A stretch of DNA of 64,000 bases from Campylobacter mucosalis (GTDB lineage: Bacteria; Campylobacterota; Campylobacteria; Campylobacterales; Campylobacteraceae). The stretch spans positions 620,001-684,000 of the forward strand of contig NZ_CP053831.1 in assembly GCF_013372205.1 (NCBI RefSeq), written 5' to 3'. Both the position numbers and the translations under genes were made by a program. The notes beneath the pieces are model-generated. The model did no database searches. It was not told the origin of the DNA and saw nothing but the letters and a program-made list of their open reading frames with translations. Within the stretch, counting starts at the first letter, position 1, and each line of letters opens with the position of its first letter. Below are positions 8,973 through 17,609 of the stretch, piece by piece.

Positions 8973-9305
8973 ATGAGTTTTATAGACGAAAAAGCAAAGA
9001 GAGTGAAGTATATTAGGGCTTTGGAGAAATTTGCTAAATCAACCATAAGTGCACTAAAAAGAGAGGATTTTGATGAGGTGCAGTTTTATGATAGGGTTGG
9101 CAAAAATGCGAAAATTTTAGAAAAGCTAGAGCCTGTATATCTTGATAGTCCATACACAAAAGCATTAGAAAATTTTGTAAATCAAGCCGTGCAAAAGGTT
9201 AGCAAAACCGAGCTTTTAAGAAGTGCAAATTTGCTTGAGAAGCTAAAAAATCAGAAAAATTACAAAAAAGATAAGCATAAAAATAAATTTAAGGACGATG
9301 TGTGA
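8973..9305 (+). CDS. conserved hypothetical protein, basic C-terminus
   Basis: 110 residues, mostly helical by composition. The body has regularly spaced Lys, Glu and Leu; the tail (KNQKNYKKDKHKNKFKDD) is strongly basic, as in nucleic-acid-associated small proteins. No domain is recognised. Its stop overlaps the GTG start of the phosphatase gene by four bases (GTGA), so it heads the operon that continues through the polyprenyl synthase and haem genes. It may be a Campylobacter-specific family. It could bind RNA or DNA, but this rests on charge alone. Confidence 0.65.
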   Translation: MSFIDEKAKRVKYIRALEKFAKSTISALKREDFDEVQFYDRVGKNAKILEKLEPVYLDSPYTKALENFVNQAVQKVSKTELLRSANLLEKLKNQKNYKKDKHKNKFKDDV

Positions 9306-9925
9306 AGGCTGTGATATTTGATATGGACGGCACGATTATTGATAGCTCTATTGCGATAGAAAGAACTATTAATGATATCCGTGCCGAGCTTAAGCTAGAG
9401 CCACTTAGTAGCGATTTTATCATAAAGGCGATAAATGAGCCGGGTAGAAATTTGGCACTAGATTTATACAATATGCAAAATCCAACCGCAAAATTAAGAG
9501 ATAATTTTGAAGAAAATTTCAAGATAAACTACGCAAAATATGCCAAAGCCTATGACGGTATAGAGGAGCTTTTAAAAAAATGCTTAGATAGCGGTTTTGG
9601 CGTGGCCTTAGCCTCAAATGCACCGCAAAATACGCTTGAGGATATACTCAAAAAATGTGAAATTTTTAAATACTTTGATTTTATCGTGGGTGCTAGTAGC
9701 GAGATACCTCAAAAGCCAGATCCAAAAATGCTTCTAATTTGCACACAAAAACTTAGTGCCTCAAAGGCGATTTTTGTAGGCGATAGCCTAAAAGATGAGC
9801 TTGCGGCAAAAAATGCAAATATGCCTTATATCCAGGTGACTTGGGGGTTTGGGAAGCATAGCAAAACTAGCGATTATAACGCTAGTAGCACCAACGAAGC
9901 TTGGAGTATTATAGAGGAAATTTGA
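9302..9925 (+). CDS. HAD-superfamily phosphatase (phosphoglycolate phosphatase-like)
   Basis: 207 residues with a GTG start that overlaps the previous stop. HAD motif I is FDMDGTIIDSS (nucleophile Asp7, acid/base Asp9); motif II is ALASNAP near 97–103; the Lys of motif III lies in PQKPDPKML near 140; motif IV is FVGDSLKDE near 159–167. A helical cap sits between motifs I and II, so it is subfamily IA like Gph and PpaX. The natural substrate is uncertain: 2-phosphoglycolate, pyrophosphate or another small phosphoester. It is second in the operon leading to hemA and proS. Confidence 0.85.
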   Translation: MKAVIFDMDGTIIDSSIAIERTINDIRAELKLEPLSSDFIIKAINEPGRNLALDLYNMQNPTAKLRDNFEENFKINYAKYAKAYDGIEELLKKCLDSGFGVALASNAPQNTLEDILKKCEIFKYFDFIVGASSEIPQKPDPKMLLICTQKLSASKAIFVGDSLKDELAAKNANMPYIQVTWGFGKHSKTSDYNASSTNEAWSIIEEI

Positions 9926-10167
9926 TGGATATTTTTAACTCAACGCCACGAGAGAAATTTTATGAAATTTTACAAAATGCAAATAGAAATTTAGTAGCCG
10001 ATGAGATTGATAAAATTTTGCAAAAATTCATCGCTATGAGTATGATTTTAGAGCAAAATAATCCAAATTTGCAAAGCTTTATAAATGAAAATTTAGACCA
10101 AATATACTCATCGCTTGATGATATGTATTTGCACATTAGCGGAGAAATTTTAAGTAAAAATGAGTAA
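9925..10167 (+). CDS. DUF2018 family protein (HP0242-like)
   Basis: 80 residues from the ATG at 9925, preceded by GAGGA and overlapping the phosphatase stop (TGATG). A frame extension upstream to 9901 is less likely. The sequence is all-helical (REKFYEILQNANRNLVADEI, then ILQKFIAMSMILEQN, then FINENLDQIYSSLDDMYLHI). Size, helicity and position directly before the exported protein and the polyprenyl synthase match Helicobacter HP0242 and its Campylobacter counterpart, a dimer known for an unusual knotted fold. Function is unknown. Its stop overlaps the next gene's start by 8 bases. Confidence 0.7.
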   Translation: MDIFNSTPREKFYEILQNANRNLVADEIDKILQKFIAMSMILEQNNPNLQSFINENLDQIYSSLDDMYLHISGEILSKNE

Positions 10168-10585
10168 AATCGTAACACTTATCGCCTTTTTTGCAACATT
10201 TTTGTTTGCCACTCCGCCAAACTTTGCCTCTACTCACACATTTGAGCTAAAAAAAGATGAGTGGGCAAGGGTTTTTGTGGTTGAGAAAGCAACACAAAAA
10301 ATGGATAGTTTTGACTTTAGGTGGACGCTTTTTGATACTAAAAATATAAATTTGCAGACATTCTTCCGCTTCTATCCAAAACACGTAGTTTTGGGCTTAG
10401 CTCACAAGCAAGATCGCTTTGTTCAGTCTATAATTCCTGATTTTAACCAACCGCCAAAAGATAGCGTAAAACTATATCTTACTTTTTTAGAATTTAAAAA
10501 CAAAAGGGCATTTTTTCGTGTTGATATTCTAGACCCTAGTTCTAGAATAGACACGCAATTTATCGACCCACCAAAGAGAAACTAA
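10160..10585 (+). CDS. conserved exported protein
   Basis: 141 residues with a clear signal peptide (MSKIVTLIAFFATFLFATPPNFA, cut near residue 17–23). The mature part reads as a compact beta-rich domain (WTLFDTKNINLQTFFRFYPKHVVLGL; VKLYLTFLEFKNKRAFFRVDILD). It is located between the DUF2018 gene and the polyprenyl synthase, overlapping both by a few bases; the same order occurs in C. jejuni and H. pylori. A periplasmic role is likely. No enzymatic motif is seen and I cannot assign a function. Confidence 0.7.
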   Translation: MSKIVTLIAFFATFLFATPPNFASTHTFELKKDEWARVFVVEKATQKMDSFDFRWTLFDTKNINLQTFFRFYPKHVVLGLAHKQDRFVQSIIPDFNQPPKDSVKLYLTFLEFKNKRAFFRVDILDPSSRIDTQFIDPPKRN

Positions 10586-11478
10586 TGCAACAAATAGATA
10601 ATTTAATGACAAATTTTATCCGTGAGCTTGGCTACGACTACGCAAACGAGATGTTTTTAAAGGTCAGTTCAGGTAAAAAACTTCGTTCAAAACTACTGCT
10701 AAAAATAGCTCCAAACACCGATGAAGCGTTTAGGCTTTGTGCTGTTATCGAGCTTATACACTTAGCTAGTTTGCTTCACGATGATGTGATAGATGACGCA
10801 AATTTAAGACGAGGCAAACCCAGTATAAACGCACTTTTTGGCACAAAAGACGCGATAATGCTAGGCGATATACTCTACTCAAAGGGCTTTTTTGAGCTTT
10901 GTAAATTTGATAAAAGTATATCTCTTGAAATTTCAAATGCCGTTAGTAAACTAAGTATTGGCGAACTTATGGACGTTAAGCTCTCTTGCGATTTTAACGC
11001 AGATATTAGCAAGTATCTAAAAATGATAGAGTATAAAACTGCCGTTCTAATTGAGGCAAGTGCCGTTTGTGGTGCGATACTTGCGGGATTTAACGCAGAT
11101 AAGTTTAGAATTTATGGTAAAAATTTAGGACTCGCTTTTCAAATCATAGATGACGTGCTTGATATAACGCAAGATGAAAAGACACTTGGAAAGCCAAATT
11201 TAAATGATTTTAAAGAGGGTAAGGTGACTTTGCCATATCTTTATTTGTATCAAAATTTAGATAAAAATGGGGCAGATAGGCTAAAGAATTTATACAAAAA
11301 AGAGCTAGACTCTCAAGAAAAAGAGTGGATAAAAAATAGTATGATAGAACATAAAAGCATACAAAAGTCCGTAACTATGGCTAAAAATTTAGCACAAGAG
11401 GCGATAGAAGCGATAAGCGAGTATAAAAATGATGGGCTTGAAGAGATTATAAAAAGTATGATAGATAGGGAATTTTAA
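10585..11478 (+). CDS. ispB: trans-polyprenyl diphosphate synthase (octaprenyl type)
   Basis: 297 residues. The first aspartate-rich motif is HDDVIDD (66–71) and the second is FQIIDDVLD near 186–194; together they hold the Mg2+–diphosphate complex. GKKLRSKL near 30–37 is the conserved substrate-binding start. The absence of bulky residues directly before the first motif fits a long-chain synthase that extends farnesyl diphosphate for the menaquinone side chain. It shares its start with the previous gene's stop and its end with hemA. Whether the product is C30, C35 or C40 cannot be read from sequence. Confidence 0.9.
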   Translation: MQQIDNLMTNFIRELGYDYANEMFLKVSSGKKLRSKLLLKIAPNTDEAFRLCAVIELIHLASLLHDDVIDDANLRRGKPSINALFGTKDAIMLGDILYSKGFFELCKFDKSISLEISNAVSKLSIGELMDVKLSCDFNADISKYLKMIEYKTAVLIEASAVCGAILAGFNADKFRIYGKNLGLAFQIIDDVLDITQDEKTLGKPNLNDFKEGKVTLPYLYLYQNLDKNGADRLKNLYKKELDSQEKEWIKNSMIEHKSIQKSVTMAKNLAQEAIEAISEYKNDGLEEIIKSMIDREF

Positions 11479-12749
11479 TGGAATACTTAAACATCAGCTT
11501 TACACATAAAAATACAGACATATCGGTTAGGGAAAAACTAGCTTTAAATAATGACGAGAAAAAACAGAGTGTTTTAAGGCTTTTAAAATCTAGCAAAAAT
11601 ATAAAAGAGGTCGTGGTGCTTAGCACCTGTAATAGGGTTGAAATTTTAGCCTGTGCAGATGATATAAAGCCCGCAACTTCGCATATTATTAGGTGTTTGG
11701 CTGTATTTTCTGGAATTTTTGAAGATGAGCTTTTTGAGAGGGCTGACATCTATGAAAACAGCGGAGCCATACATCATCTTTTTGTTGTGGCAAGTTCGCT
11801 TGATAGTCTAGTAGTTGGCGAAACACAAATTTTAGGTCAGTTAAAAGAGGCTTTTAGATTTTCAAAAAGCTTAGATATGAACGGTGAAAATTTATCAAAA
11901 GCTTTAGAATACGCCATAAAATGTGCGGCAAAAGTTCGCAATGAAACTCAAATTTCAAAAAATCCAATATCGGTTTCATCGGTTGCAGTTGCAAAGGCAA
12001 AGGAAATTTTTGGCACACTTGAGGGCAAAACGGCTGTTGTTGTCGGAGCTGGAGAGATGGGTGAGTTAGCAGCAAGACATCTTATATCAAGCGGAGCAAA
12101 TGTTATCGTTGTAAATAGAAGCACTCAAAGAGTTGAAGCCTTGGTTGATGAGCTTGGAGATAAGGCTAGTTGGGATAGCATTTTAAAGCTAAAAGATTAT
12201 GTAAATTCTTATGAGCTTATATTCTCAAGTACATCAGCACCACACCCCGTTATAACTGACGATATTGTTAAACAAGTGCCATTTAAGCGTTACTTTTTTG
12301 ATATAGCAGTTCCTAGGGATATTAGGCTTACAAAGAGTGAAGATGTTGAAGTTTTTTCAGTTGATGATCTTGACGAGATAGTTAAGGCAAACCTTGCTAT
12401 GCGTGAAGAGCAAGCACAAATAGCATACTCAATAGTTTCAAAAGATGTCGGAAATTTCTTAAAATTCATAAAAGACAGCATAAGTGCTCCACTTGTTAAG
12501 TCCTTAAGGCAAAGTGCGAACGAATTTGCTAGTAAAGAGCTAGAAAAAGCGATAAAAAAAGGTTACTTAAAAAATAGCGATCCAAATGAGGCAAAAAAGC
12601 TTATAGATCAAGTTCTAAACGCATTTTTGCATATTCCCACAACTAGATTAAAAGAGATATCAAATAACGAAAACGCACTTATGATAGCCGACGCGGCTAA
12701 ATATATTTTTGATTTTAAAGATAAGGAAAAGATAGATGAAATTTTCTAA
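11478..12749 (+). CDS. hemA: glutamyl-tRNA reductase
   Basis: 423 residues. The catalytic Cys51 lies in LSTCNRVEI. The NADPH domain starts at VVGAGEMGELAARHL near 189–203, and the helical dimerisation domain fills the last third. The enzyme reduces glutamyl-tRNA(Glu) to glutamate-1-semialdehyde, the first committed step of C5-pathway tetrapyrrole synthesis. It overlaps proS by 14 bases. Together with hemC downstream it makes this a haem-centred operon, an order shared with C. jejuni and H. pylori. Confidence 0.95.
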   Translation: MEYLNISFTHKNTDISVREKLALNNDEKKQSVLRLLKSSKNIKEVVVLSTCNRVEILACADDIKPATSHIIRCLAVFSGIFEDELFERADIYENSGAIHHLFVVASSLDSLVVGETQILGQLKEAFRFSKSLDMNGENLSKALEYAIKCAAKVRNETQISKNPISVSSVAVAKAKEIFGTLEGKTAVVVGAGEMGELAARHLISSGANVIVVNRSTQRVEALVDELGDKASWDSILKLKDYVNSYELIFSSTSAPHPVITDDIVKQVPFKRYFFDIAVPRDIRLTKSEDVEVFSVDDLDEIVKANLAMREEQAQIAYSIVSKDVGNFLKFIKDSISAPLVKSLRQSANEFASKELEKAIKKGYLKNSDPNEAKKLIDQVLNAFLHIPTTRLKEISNNENALMIADAAKYIFDFKDKEKIDEIF

Positions 12750-14442
12750 ATTTTACGCACCAACTACAAAGGAAGCACCAAAAGACGCGAGTTTGCCAAG
12801 CCATATATTTTTACTTCGTGGCGGTTTTGTCGAGCAGATGGGAGCAGGACTTTATAACTACTTGCCACTTGGACAAAAGGTGTTAAATAAAATAACTAAA
12901 ATAGTTAAAGAGGAGATGGATAACGCCGGTGCTTTGGAGTTAAATTTCAGTATGGTAACTAGTGCTGAGCTGTGGAGACAAAGTGGTCGCTTTGATGTTT
13001 TTGGCAAGGAGCTTTTGCGTTTTAAAGATAGAAAAGATAATGACTTCTTGCTAAGTGCTACAAACGAGGAGAGTGCCGTAGCTACGATAAGAGGCAAGGT
13101 TACTAGCTATAAAGAGCTACCCAAAAATATCTATCAAGTAAATACAAAATTTAGAGATGAAGCGCGTCCTAGGTTTGGAATTTTAAGAGGTCGTGAGTTT
13201 ATTATGAAAGACGCTTATAGCTTTCACGCAAACGAGGCTGATTTAAAGCGTGAATTTGATTTGATGGAACAAACTTATTCTAAAATTTTTACTAGACTTG
13301 GGTTAAATTACAGAGCTGTTTTTGCTGATAGTGGTGCGATTGGCGGTAGCGGGAGTAAGGAATTTATGGTGCTTGCACCAAACGGGGAAGATGATATTAT
13401 ATGTTGTAAACAATGCACCTATGCTGCTAACATAGAAGCCGCAAAACGTGCCCCTAGAACGAGCAGTGCCTCAAAGCCCGAGGCTGACGCTGCGAAATTT
13501 TTAACGCCAAATATGAAAACTATAAAAGACGTGGCAGAATTTTTTAAGGTAGATGAGTTTTATACCATAAAAGCAGTTATTAAAAAGGCGATTTATGCTG
13601 ATAGCACAAAGATTGTCGTATTTTTCATAAGAGGCGATGACGAGCTTCAAGAGGTAAAAGCACAAAATGCGTGCAAAGCCCTAGATATCGCAGACGCAAG
13701 TGATGATGAGGTTTTAAATGCTGGATTGGTGGCTGGTTTTTGCGGTCCTGTTGGACTTAAGGGTGTTGATTTTTACATAGATAGTGAGCTTAAAGGGCAA
13801 AATCAGATGATATGTGGTGCAAACGAAAAAGATTACCACTTTGTCGGCGTAAGTGTAAGTGGCTTTAATGAGGATAGGTTTAAAGATCTATCTGTTGTTA
13901 GGGCGAGTGATAGGTGTCCTGAGTGTGGTGGTGAGCTTGAAGTTAGTAAAGGGATTGAGGTAGGGCATATTTTCCAACTTGGAGATAAGTACTCAAAACC
14001 GATGAATGCTACATTTTTAGATGAAAACGGCAAAGCAAAGCCATTTATAATGGGGTGTTATGGCATTGGAGTTAGCAGGCTTATGGCGGTTATGATAGAG
14101 GCTAGTCACGATGAGCGTGGATGTGTTTGGAAGAAGGAGTGTTCGCCATTTGACGCGTTTATCATAGTTTCAAATTTAAAAGATGAAAATGCGTTAAAAT
14201 ATGCAACAGAACTTTACGAAAACGCTAAAAAAGCAGGGCTTGATGTAATGCTTGATGATAGAAATGAGCGTTTTGGTGTAAAGATGAATGACTATGAGCT
14301 AATAGGCGCTCCATTTGCGATTATCGTTGGTAAGGGACTTGAAGAGGGCAGTGTCGAGCTAGTTACTAGAAGCGGACTAGTAAAAGAGCAAATCAAAGCA
14401 GATACTGCACTAGAAGTATTAAAAGCGAAATTATGTTTTTAA
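12736..14442 (+). CDS. proS: prolyl-tRNA synthetase
   Basis: 568 residues, the usual length of the bacterial form. Class II motifs are seen: motif 2 (RDEARPRFGILRGREFIMKDAYSFH near 133–157) and motif 3 (GCYGIGVSRLMAVMIE near 436–451). Between them lies the INS editing domain (about 225–390) that removes mischarged Ala from tRNA-Pro. A C-terminal anticodon-binding domain ends the protein. It couples haem genes with translation only by operon position. Confidence 0.95.
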   Translation: MKFSKFYAPTTKEAPKDASLPSHIFLLRGGFVEQMGAGLYNYLPLGQKVLNKITKIVKEEMDNAGALELNFSMVTSAELWRQSGRFDVFGKELLRFKDRKDNDFLLSATNEESAVATIRGKVTSYKELPKNIYQVNTKFRDEARPRFGILRGREFIMKDAYSFHANEADLKREFDLMEQTYSKIFTRLGLNYRAVFADSGAIGGSGSKEFMVLAPNGEDDIICCKQCTYAANIEAAKRAPRTSSASKPEADAAKFLTPNMKTIKDVAEFFKVDEFYTIKAVIKKAIYADSTKIVVFFIRGDDELQEVKAQNACKALDIADASDDEVLNAGLVAGFCGPVGLKGVDFYIDSELKGQNQMICGANEKDYHFVGVSVSGFNEDRFKDLSVVRASDRCPECGGELEVSKGIEVGHIFQLGDKYSKPMNATFLDENGKAKPFIMGCYGIGVSRLMAVMIEASHDERGCVWKKECSPFDAFIIVSNLKDENALKYATELYENAKKAGLDVMLDDRNERFGVKMNDYELIGAPFAIIVGKGLEEGSVELVTRSGLVKEQIKADTALEVLKAKLCF

Positions 14443-14759
14443 ATTTTGGCGACATAACAAAAATGATATTTTTGCCATATCTACTTTTTGAGCTATTTTT
14501 GGCTTACCTATTTGTAAGTAGTTTTGGATTTTTAAATTTTATCTTTGAAGTGATTTTTAGTGCTTTTTTGGGCGTATTTTTGATGATGAGAATGCAGTTT
14601 TTTAGCGGTTTGTTACTCATCTTGCCAGGAATTTCAACTGATATTTTGGCAATTTTAATACTCTTTTATGCGTTTTTAAAAGGCACAAAAGAGCAAAAGC
14701 AAAAGCCATTTACGGGTAGAAAAAGAGATGACGTTATCGATGTTGAAGTTATTGGCTAG
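14433..14759 (+). CDS. fxsA: FxsA family inner-membrane protein
   Basis: 108 residues with three or four hydrophobic helices (FLPYLLFELFLAYLFVSSFGF; FIFEVIFSAFLGVFLMM; FFSGLLLILPGISTDILAILILFY). The glycine/proline turn LPGISTD matches FxsA's LIPGFLTD signature. The tail is charged and cytoplasmic. In E. coli FxsA eases phage-F exclusion; its cell role is unclear. It overlaps the proS end by 10 bases. The true start could be the ATG at 14463. Confidence 0.75.
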   Translation: MFLNFGDITKMIFLPYLLFELFLAYLFVSSFGFLNFIFEVIFSAFLGVFLMMRMQFFSGLLLILPGISTDILAILILFYAFLKGTKEQKQKPFTGRKRDDVIDVEVIG

Positions 14760-15102
14760 TCTTTTTATTTGTAGTATTTTTTGTTTTGCTAGTTTTAATG
14801 ACTTTATAGCAAAAGCCTATGAGAAAAATGAAAAAATCAGGGTCATAAGCGTCAAAACAGATAAAATTTTGAGTTTAAAAAACGGCTTTGAAGCTCATTT
14901 TTTGACAATAACTTTAAGTGTAAAAGGGCTTAAAAATAGCATACAAAAAAGCGATATCGTTTTTGTAAAAGATGAAATTTTTACAACAGATATGATAGAC
15001 ATAAAAACCAAAATGAGCTTTAGAGATGAGCTTTTGGGAGAGAAAATTAGTGTAAATTTTAAAAAGGAAATTTTAAATGAAAACGTTAAAAATTGCAACT
15101 AG
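14728..15102 (+). CDS. small exported protein
   Basis: 124 residues; a signal peptide (MLKLLASLFICSIFCFA, residues 5–21) is followed by a soluble part rich in Lys, Ile and Phe. The start may be the ATG at 14740 rather than 14728, since neither has a strong ribosome site and 14740 begins directly at the signal peptide. It overlaps fxsA by 32 bases and hemC by 26 bases, so it must be co-translated with them. I recognise no domain. The short beta-rich pattern after the signal could be an OB-like or chaperone fold, but that is a guess. Confidence 0.6.
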   Translation: MTLSMLKLLASLFICSIFCFASFNDFIAKAYEKNEKIRVISVKTDKILSLKNGFEAHFLTITLSVKGLKNSIQKSDIVFVKDEIFTTDMIDIKTKMSFRDELLGEKISVNFKKEILNENVKNCN

Positions 15103-16015
15103 AAAGAGTTTACTTGCGATGTGGCAAAGTGAGCATATAAAATCAAAAATACAAAAACACCACAGCGAACTGGACGTAGAATTAATCGGTATGAAAACAA
15201 AGGGCGATGTCATACTTGATACTCCACTTGCAAAGATCGGTGGCAAGGGGCTTTTTACAAAAGAGCTTGAAGAGAGTATGCTAAGACGCGAAAGCGATAT
15301 AGCTGTTCATAGCCTAAAAGATGTGCCGGTTGAGTTTCCGGACGGACTAGTACTTGCTGCTATTTGCTCAAGAGAGGATGTTAGGGACGCTATGATTAGC
15401 GAAAAATACGCGACGTTTGATGATTTGCCAAGCGGTGCAAAGGTTGGCACTACTAGCCTTAGACGCCGTATGCAGTTACTTATGTTGCGTCCTGATTTAA
15501 AAATAATCTCGCTTCGTGGTAACGTCCAAACAAGGCTTAGAAAGCTAAAAGATGGCGAATTTGATGCTATTATTTTAGCGATGGCTGGTATAAATCGTCT
15601 TAATATTAAAGATGAGGTAAAATTTATTTATCCATTTAAAAGGGAGCAGATGATTCCTGCAATGGGTCAGGGTGCTCTTGGGATTGAGGCTGTTAATGAT
15701 GATGAAATTTTAAAAGCCATAAATTTCTTAAACGACGATAGTGCTGTTATTGAAACCACGATAGAGCGTGAGTTTGTCGCTACTTTAAATGGTGGGTGTC
15801 AAGCCCCAATAGGCGTTAGTGCTAAGCTTATTGATGATGAAATTTCTATACAGGCGATTGTCGGTATGCCAGATGGTAGCGAGTTTTTACGTGATAGTCT
15901 TGTTGTAAAAAAAGCTGAGTTTGGTGTGGCTGGTAGAAATTTAGCTCACCAGTTCATAGCTCGTGGCGCAAAAGAGCTTTTAGAACGTGCAGAAAAAATG
16001 GCTGCGGATTTATAA
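15077..16015 (+). CDS. hemC: porphobilinogen deaminase (hydroxymethylbilane synthase)
   Basis: 312 residues. Conserved segments are IATRKSLLAMWQSEH (residues 5–19), AVHSLKDVP near 78–86 with the catalytic Asp, GTTSLRRRMQL near 127–137, and Cys in LNGGCQAPIGV near 240, which carries the dipyrromethane cofactor. The enzyme joins four porphobilinogens into hydroxymethylbilane in the cytoplasm. AAGGA precedes the ATG by eight bases. It closes the operon begun at 8973. Confidence 0.95.
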   Translation: MKTLKIATRKSLLAMWQSEHIKSKIQKHHSELDVELIGMKTKGDVILDTPLAKIGGKGLFTKELEESMLRRESDIAVHSLKDVPVEFPDGLVLAAICSREDVRDAMISEKYATFDDLPSGAKVGTTSLRRRMQLLMLRPDLKIISLRGNVQTRLRKLKDGEFDAIILAMAGINRLNIKDEVKFIYPFKREQMIPAMGQGALGIEAVNDDEILKAINFLNDDSAVIETTIEREFVATLNGGCQAPIGVSAKLIDDEISIQAIVGMPDGSEFLRDSLVVKKAEFGVAGRNLAHQFIARGAKELLERAEKMAADL

Positions 16016-16032
16016 AAACGCATTAAATTTGA

Positions 16033-16038
16033 TATAAT
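16033..16038 (+). promoter_or_regulatory. -10 box upstream of fliL
   Basis: TATAAT in the context TTTGATATAATC, 23 bases before the fliL start codon. It suggests a sigma-70 start independent of the hemC transcript. Confidence 0.5.
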
Positions 16039-16060
16039 CAACAAAAAATAAGGAGAAAAA

Positions 16061-16594
16061 ATGGCAGAAGAGGTTAAAGAAAAAGAAGAAAAAAAAGGTG
16101 GCAAGGGCATTTTAATAGCCATTATAGGCGTTGTTTTAGTTTTGCTTTTGGTTGTGGGCGGACTTATCGTATTTTTGCTTTCAGGCGATGATGAGGCAGC
16201 TAATACAGCTGCTCAGCAACCACAACAGCAAACCGCCACTCAGGCCGCACCAGCAAAACAACCAGGTAAGCGTAGTAGCGACTATATGAATATGGGGCCG
16301 ATCTATCCGCTTGATCAGTTTATAGTAAATTTGCTTAGCGAAAATGGCTCGAGATTTTTAAAGACCAAGATTGACCTTGAGCAAAGTGCTGAAACGCTAA
16401 CATCTGAGCTTGATAAGAAAAAGGCTCTTTTGCGTGATATTATCATACGCACACTCTCATCTAAAACATACGAAGAGGTCAGCACCGCAAAGGGCAAAGA
16501 CCGCTTAAAAGATGAGATAGTAAGTAAGATAAATGAAGTTTTAAGTGACGGATACATTAAAAATATCTATTTTACCGATTTTGTGGTGCAATGA
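16061..16594 (+). CDS. fliL: flagellar basal body-associated protein FliL
   Basis: 177 residues. A charged cytoplasmic N-terminus ([16 protein letters not shown]) leads to one membrane helix (about 17–43), then a Gln/Ala-rich linker and a periplasmic stomatin-like domain containing [26 protein letters not shown], typical of FliL. FliL rings sit around the stator units and help motor torque. It is preceded by AAGGAG. The acpS start overlaps its stop, the same pairing as in C. jejuni (Cj1408/Cj1409). Confidence 0.9.
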   Translation: MAEEVKEKEEKKGGKGILIAIIGVVLVLLLVVGGLIVFLLSGDDEAANTAAQQPQQQTATQAAPAKQPGKRSSDYMNMGPIYPLDQFIVNLLSENGSRFLKTKIDLEQSAETLTSELDKKKALLRDIIIRTLSSKTYEEVSTAKGKDRLKDEIVSKINEVLSDGYIKNIYFTDFVVQ

Positions 16595-16944
16595 TAGGCA
16601 TTGATATTGTTGCGATAGATAGAATTTCGCGTCTTAAGAAGCGTTTTGGAGATAGTTTTTTAAGACGCTTTTTAAGCGATGATGAAATTTCTCTAGCCAA
16701 AAATGATACTACTTTGGCTGGATTTTGGGCTGCAAAGGAAGCCGCTAGTAAGGCTCTTGGCGTTGGTATATCAAAAGAGTGTGGCTTTGATGATATAAAA
16801 ATTTCAAAAAATAGCAAAAATGCTCCGATGATAGACTTCTCAGAACACATCTTAAAAGATTTTAACATCAAAAACGCAAGTTTATCCATAACGCACGATG
16901 GCGGTTTTGCTATCGCTGTTGTGGCTTTAAGCCTTAAACATTAA
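16591..16944 (+). CDS. acpS: holo-[acyl-carrier-protein] synthase
   Basis: 117 residues, the usual length. The start [12 protein letters not shown] carries Mg2+-binding Asp5, and [13 protein letters not shown] near 48–60 holds the Glu/Lys pair that binds the metal and Co[14 protein letters not shown] is the conserved C-terminal strand. It transfers phosphopantetheine from CoA to the acyl carrier protein. It overlaps fliL by four bases and converges with a small minus-strand gene by 11 bases. Confidence 0.92.
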   Translation: MIGIDIVAIDRISRLKKRFGDSFLRRFLSDDEISLAKNDTTLAGFWAAKEAASKALGVGISKECGFDDIKISKNSKNAPMIDFSEHILKDFNIKNASLSITHDGGFAIAVVALSLKH

Positions 16945-17110
16945 ATTTTCTTGTTTTTCGTTTGATTTTTGTTTTTATATTGCGTAAATTTAGGATAGTA
17001 ACAGAATAAAACTCTTTATAAAAACGCAAAATTTTGCTCTCTTTTTTTGTATAAATAGCCGCAAATACCTCTTCTAGCTCAATCTTTTCTTTTTGTGTTA
17101 TACCTTGCAT
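16934..17110 (-). CDS. small basic protein paired with an HTH gene
   Basis: 58 residues from the ATG that begins two bases after the stop of the upstream HTH gene (a TTG-started extension to 17122 lies inside that gene). Sequence: an acidic helix ([17 protein letters not shown]) then a very basic tail ([15 protein letters not shown]). The tight coupling with the HTH gene suggests a two-gene cassette, which is a layout seen in toxin–antitoxin and regulator pairs, but no toxin family is recognised. The 3' end overlaps acpS by 11 bases on the other strand. Confidence 0.5.
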   Translation of the reverse strand: MQGITQKEKIELEEVFAAIYTKKESKILRFYKEFYSVTILNLRNIKTKIKRKTRKFNV

Positions 17111-17111
17111 T

Positions 17112-17357
17112 TTAGTTCCCAAATAGTTTTTTAAATTTTCTCATAATAAACAATACTTCGTCCTCATCAAGTTCGCAAAGTAACTTGCACACTGCTATGG
17201 CCGCTTGTGGCTTCGAGTTTCCAAGTCGCCAGTCTTGATATGTTCTCATTGGCACACCAAGGTGCTTTGCCATATCGTTTAAAGAAATTTTCTTCCCTAA
17301 ATTTTTTGACTCGATAGCATTATGCAAGAGGTTAAAAATATCATTTGTCTCAATCAT
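17112..17357 (-). CDS. HTH DNA-binding protein
   Basis: 81 residues. A helix-turn-helix is visible at about 25–55 (SLNDMAKHLGVPMRTYQDWRLGNSKP): the MAKHLGVPMRTYQDW part is the helix-turn-recognition helix. The remainder is a short helical dimerisation-like tail. The ATG lacks a ribosome site on the minus strand (upstream reads ATTATCCTT). An AACGTAT motif lies just upstream and again, as an inverted repeat, about 120 bases away, suggesting self-control. It is the first gene of a two-gene cassette inserted between acpS and hrcA. Confidence 0.65.
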   Translation of the reverse strand: MIETNDIFNLLHNAIESKNLGKKISLNDMAKHLGVPMRTYQDWRLGNSKPQAAIAVCKLLCELDEDEVLFIMRKFKKLFGN

Positions 17358-17367
17358 AAGGATAATT

Positions 17368-17488
17368 ATACGTTATATTTTATTAAATATACATTAAAAA
17401 TTATATAAAAAATAATATTTTGTTTATTTTATTCTAATTATAAGATATATCATACTAAAATATAATATTTATATACGTTAAAACGTAT
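17368..17488. promoter_or_regulatory. ATACGTT/AACGTAT motifs, candidate operator
   Basis: An inverted repeat ATACGTT-AA-AACGTAT lies at 17473–17488, and a matching half site ATACGTT at 17368–17374, next to the HTH gene start at 17357. The rest of 17358–17575 is very AT-rich and holds no gene that I can see. Binding by the HTH protein is inference. Confidence 0.4.
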
Positions 17489-17575
17489 GAATATTGTAAA
17501 TATAAATTATATATATTAATAAACTTTAGTTATATAGACTAAAAATATATAAATAAATTTTTTTAGCCTTAACTC

Positions 17576-17605
17576 TTGACAATGATATACTCAATATAGT
17601 ATAAT
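17576..17605 (+). promoter_or_regulatory. sigma-70 promoter of hrcA–grpE–dnaK
   Basis: TTGACA at 17576–17581 and TATAAT at 17600–17605 with an 18-base spacer: both boxes match the consensus exactly, which is unusual in Campylobacter, where -35 boxes are often missing. The start point would be near 17612, inside the CIRCE element, so a bound repressor would block it. Confidence 0.85.
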
Positions 17606-17609
17606 CCAC

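Noticed and set aside
16934-17357. Two-gene HTH cassette as a classical toxin–antitoxin pair
   Set aside because: The layout fits, but neither protein matches a toxin or antitoxin family that I recognise.
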